This document shows, one piece after another, positions 63,219-64,000 of a stretch of 64,000 nt of DNA. Both the position numbers and the translations under genes were made by a program. The notes under the pieces are model-generated. The model searched no databases, was not told where the DNA came from, and saw only the letters and a program-made list of their open reading frames with translations. Source of the DNA: Glycomyces terrestris. Lineage in GTDB: Bacteria; Actinomycetota; Actinomycetes; Mycobacteriales; Micromonosporaceae. The stretch spans positions 372,001 through 436,000 of the forward strand of contig NZ_RSEB01000001.1 of NCBI RefSeq assembly GCF_003933745.1, in the 5' to 3' direction. How positions within the stretch are numbered: the stretch's first letter is position 1; the number at the start of each line of letters is the position of its first letter.

Positions 63219-63604
63219 GCGCTCACCTCGCACTCGTAGGGGCGCTCGCCCTGCGGCTCGCACCCGGCCGCGACGACCTTCCAGCCCTCGTCGAGCTCGG
63301 CGAGGAAGAGCACGTCGGTGCCGGTGCGGACCTGCGCGCGGTCGCCCCACACGTCGGTCTCGCCGACCGTCCCGGTCGGCAGGTCGAGGGCGGCGACGGC
63401 CTGCTCGCACGTCTGGTCCTCCGAGGAGGCGAGCGCCTGGGCGGTCTCGGGCGCGAGCGCCGCGCAGACCGCGGCCGCGTCGCCGTCGGCGAGCGCGGTC
63501 AGGAACGCCTCGGCCGCGGCCGAGGCGTCGTCCGCGCGCTGGGAGCCGCAGGCGGCGAGGGCGCCGCAGCAGACCGCCAGCGCGGCGATCCGATTCCACT
63601 TCAC
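63215..63604 (-). CDS. small lipoprotein with NTF2-like domain
   Basis: A 129-residue lipoprotein: lipobox LAAC near residue 19, then a helix-rich start (DDASAAAEAFLTALADGDAAAVCAALAPETAQAL) and a beta end (VLFLAELDEGWKVVAAGCEPQGERPYECEV). This resembles the MCE-associated/DUF4878 outside domains. Cysteines at four positions may pair. GTG start at 63604. It heads the group with the 28-residue peptide and the DUF6766 protein. Confidence 0.75.
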   Translation of the reverse strand: MKWNRIAALAVCCGALAACGSQRADDASAAAEAFLTALADGDAAAVCAALAPETAQALASSEDQTCEQAVAALDLPTGTVGETDVWGDRAQVRTGTDVLFLAELDEGWKVVAAGCEPQGERPYECEVSA

Positions 63605-63632
63605 GGCGCCATAGTTCCCCGGCCGGTCGGGA

Positions 63633-64000
63633 TCAAACGGCGAGGCAGGGCAGCACGTGCTCGCCGAAGGCGTCGATGAACCGCTCCTGGCCGGGCCCGA
63701 CCTGGTGGAGGTAGAGCCGCGAGAAGCCGAGGTCGGCGTAGGAGGCGAGCACCTCGGCGTGGCGGCCGAGGTCGGCGCCGATGTGGACGCCGGGTTCGAG
63801 GGCGTCGGCCGGGACGTGCGCGCAGGCGGCGTCGAACTGCTCGGGCAGTTCGAGCTCCTGGTTGAGCGCGGCGGGGAGGGCCACGAAGCGCCACTGGGCG
63901 AGCGCCTGGGCGCGGGCGCGGTCCTCGTCGGGGTCCCAGGAGAGGTGGACCTGGAGGTGGAGGGGCTTGCCCTCGCCGCCGCCCTCGGTGAACGCGTCGA
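63633..64000 (-). CDS. LLM-class flavin-dependent oxidoreductase, C-terminal part
   Basis: The 3' part of a gene that enters from the right edge. The visible 121 residues (DAFTEGGGEGKPLHLQVHL ... HVPADALEPGVHIGADLGRHAEVLASYADLGFSRLYLHQVGPGQERFIDAFGEHVLP) match the C-terminal barrel end of luciferase-like F420- or FMN-dependent oxidoreductases of the TIGR03885/TIGR03557 kind. The cofactor region is outside the window. Confidence 0.85.
   Translation of the reverse strand, partial: DAFTEGGGEGKPLHLQVHLSWDPDEDRARAQALAQWRFVALPAALNQELELPEQFDAACAHVPADALEPGVHIGADLGRHAEVLASYADLGFSRLYLHQVGPGQERFIDAFGEHVLPCLAV

Noticed and set aside
1-64000. tRNA, rRNA, CRISPR array, prophage or intact insertion sequence
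   Set aside because: No rRNA-like block, tRNA cloverleaf with a GGTTCGAATCC-type T arm, regularly spaced short repeats, integrase or transposase was seen. A tRNAscan and CRISPR finder run would settle this; I could not run them.

Overview
The window is a 64 kb stretch of very GC-rich chromosomal DNA from a free-living actinomycete. Evidence is the roughly 70% or higher GC, strong third-position GC bias in every gene, many GTG starts, repeated leaderless promoters, an IdeR-type iron box next to a Zur-type zinc box, Ku with a Lys/Ala tail, DinB/mycothiol-type and LLM flavin enzymes, and many actinobacterial DUF families (DUF1206, DUF4383, DUF6220, DUF6223, DUF6355, DUF6766, DUF3626). A Glycomyces-like or Streptomyces-like soil or plant-associated organism fits, but I cannot fix the genus. 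No rRNA, tRNA, CRISPR array, phage module or intact transposase was seen.

Layout. 1-6.1 kb is metal uptake: the 3'-truncated gene of an iron-siderophore binding lipoprotein under an IdeR-like box, then a Zur-controlled divergent zinc cluster aztA / aztB - beta-propeller lipoprotein - aztC - aztD. 6.4-10.1 kb encodes two secreted hemicellulose enzymes, a GH74 xyloglucanase and a CE1 esterase with a ricin-type carbohydrate module; an intracellular GH51 arabinofuranosidase lies at 54.7-57 kb. 10.3-14 kb holds a DUF1206 membrane protein, a prolyl aminopeptidase divergent from a MarR regulator, and a PAS-SpoIIE phosphatase. 14.1-18.8 kb is a three-gene ABC cassette resembling lactococcin-972-type export/immunity systems, divergent from a two-component system. 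19.3-24.8 kb has Ku, a secreted S33 peptidase, a beta-lactamase-like serine hydrolase and small proteins.

25-36.5 kb is a run of small regulatory modules (MarR + DJ-1/PfpI, MarR + FMN reductase, a second two-component system, ArsR + SRPBCC-DinB fusion, TetR + DUF308 protein), several with clear palindromic operators. It also contains a decayed PhnB-like gene, a 151-bp terminal-inverted-repeat (MITE-like) element, and an SDR gene whose start codon appears to be ATC. 37-46.5 kb has two universal stress proteins facing each other, a Ser/Thr kinase with a triple Cys-containing extracellular repeat, an NmrA-like reductase, VOC, SUKH-like and DUF2786 proteins and a large membrane protein.

46.6-54.7 kb: a four-copy approximately 80-bp tandem repeat, ligA (NAD-dependent ligase), a secreted DUF6355-like protein, an acidic calcium-repeat protein, a 106-bp tandem duplication copying the 3' end of a heavy-metal P-type ATPase gene, its SmtB/CzrA-type ArsR repressor, an NDH-2-like dehydrogenase and an ECF41/SigJ-type sigma factor. 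57-64 kb carries a DHFR-like reductase, two DUF6220-like membrane proteins, a haloacetate-dehalogenase-like hydrolase, a FAD-Rieske oxidoreductase, DUF3626 and DUF6766 proteins, a 28-residue membrane peptide, a lipoprotein, and the 3' part of an LLM flavin oxidoreductase.

The most noteworthy features are the five-gene azt zinc module with an additional propeller lipoprotein, the kinase repeat domain, the ABC cassette with its divergent two-component system, the ATC-start SDR, and the non-coding repeats. Two promoter styles recur: leaderless TAnnnT-7 nt-start-codon promoters, and SigB-like GTGT-N15/16-GGGTA promoters. All assignments are from reading the sequence; no database search was run.
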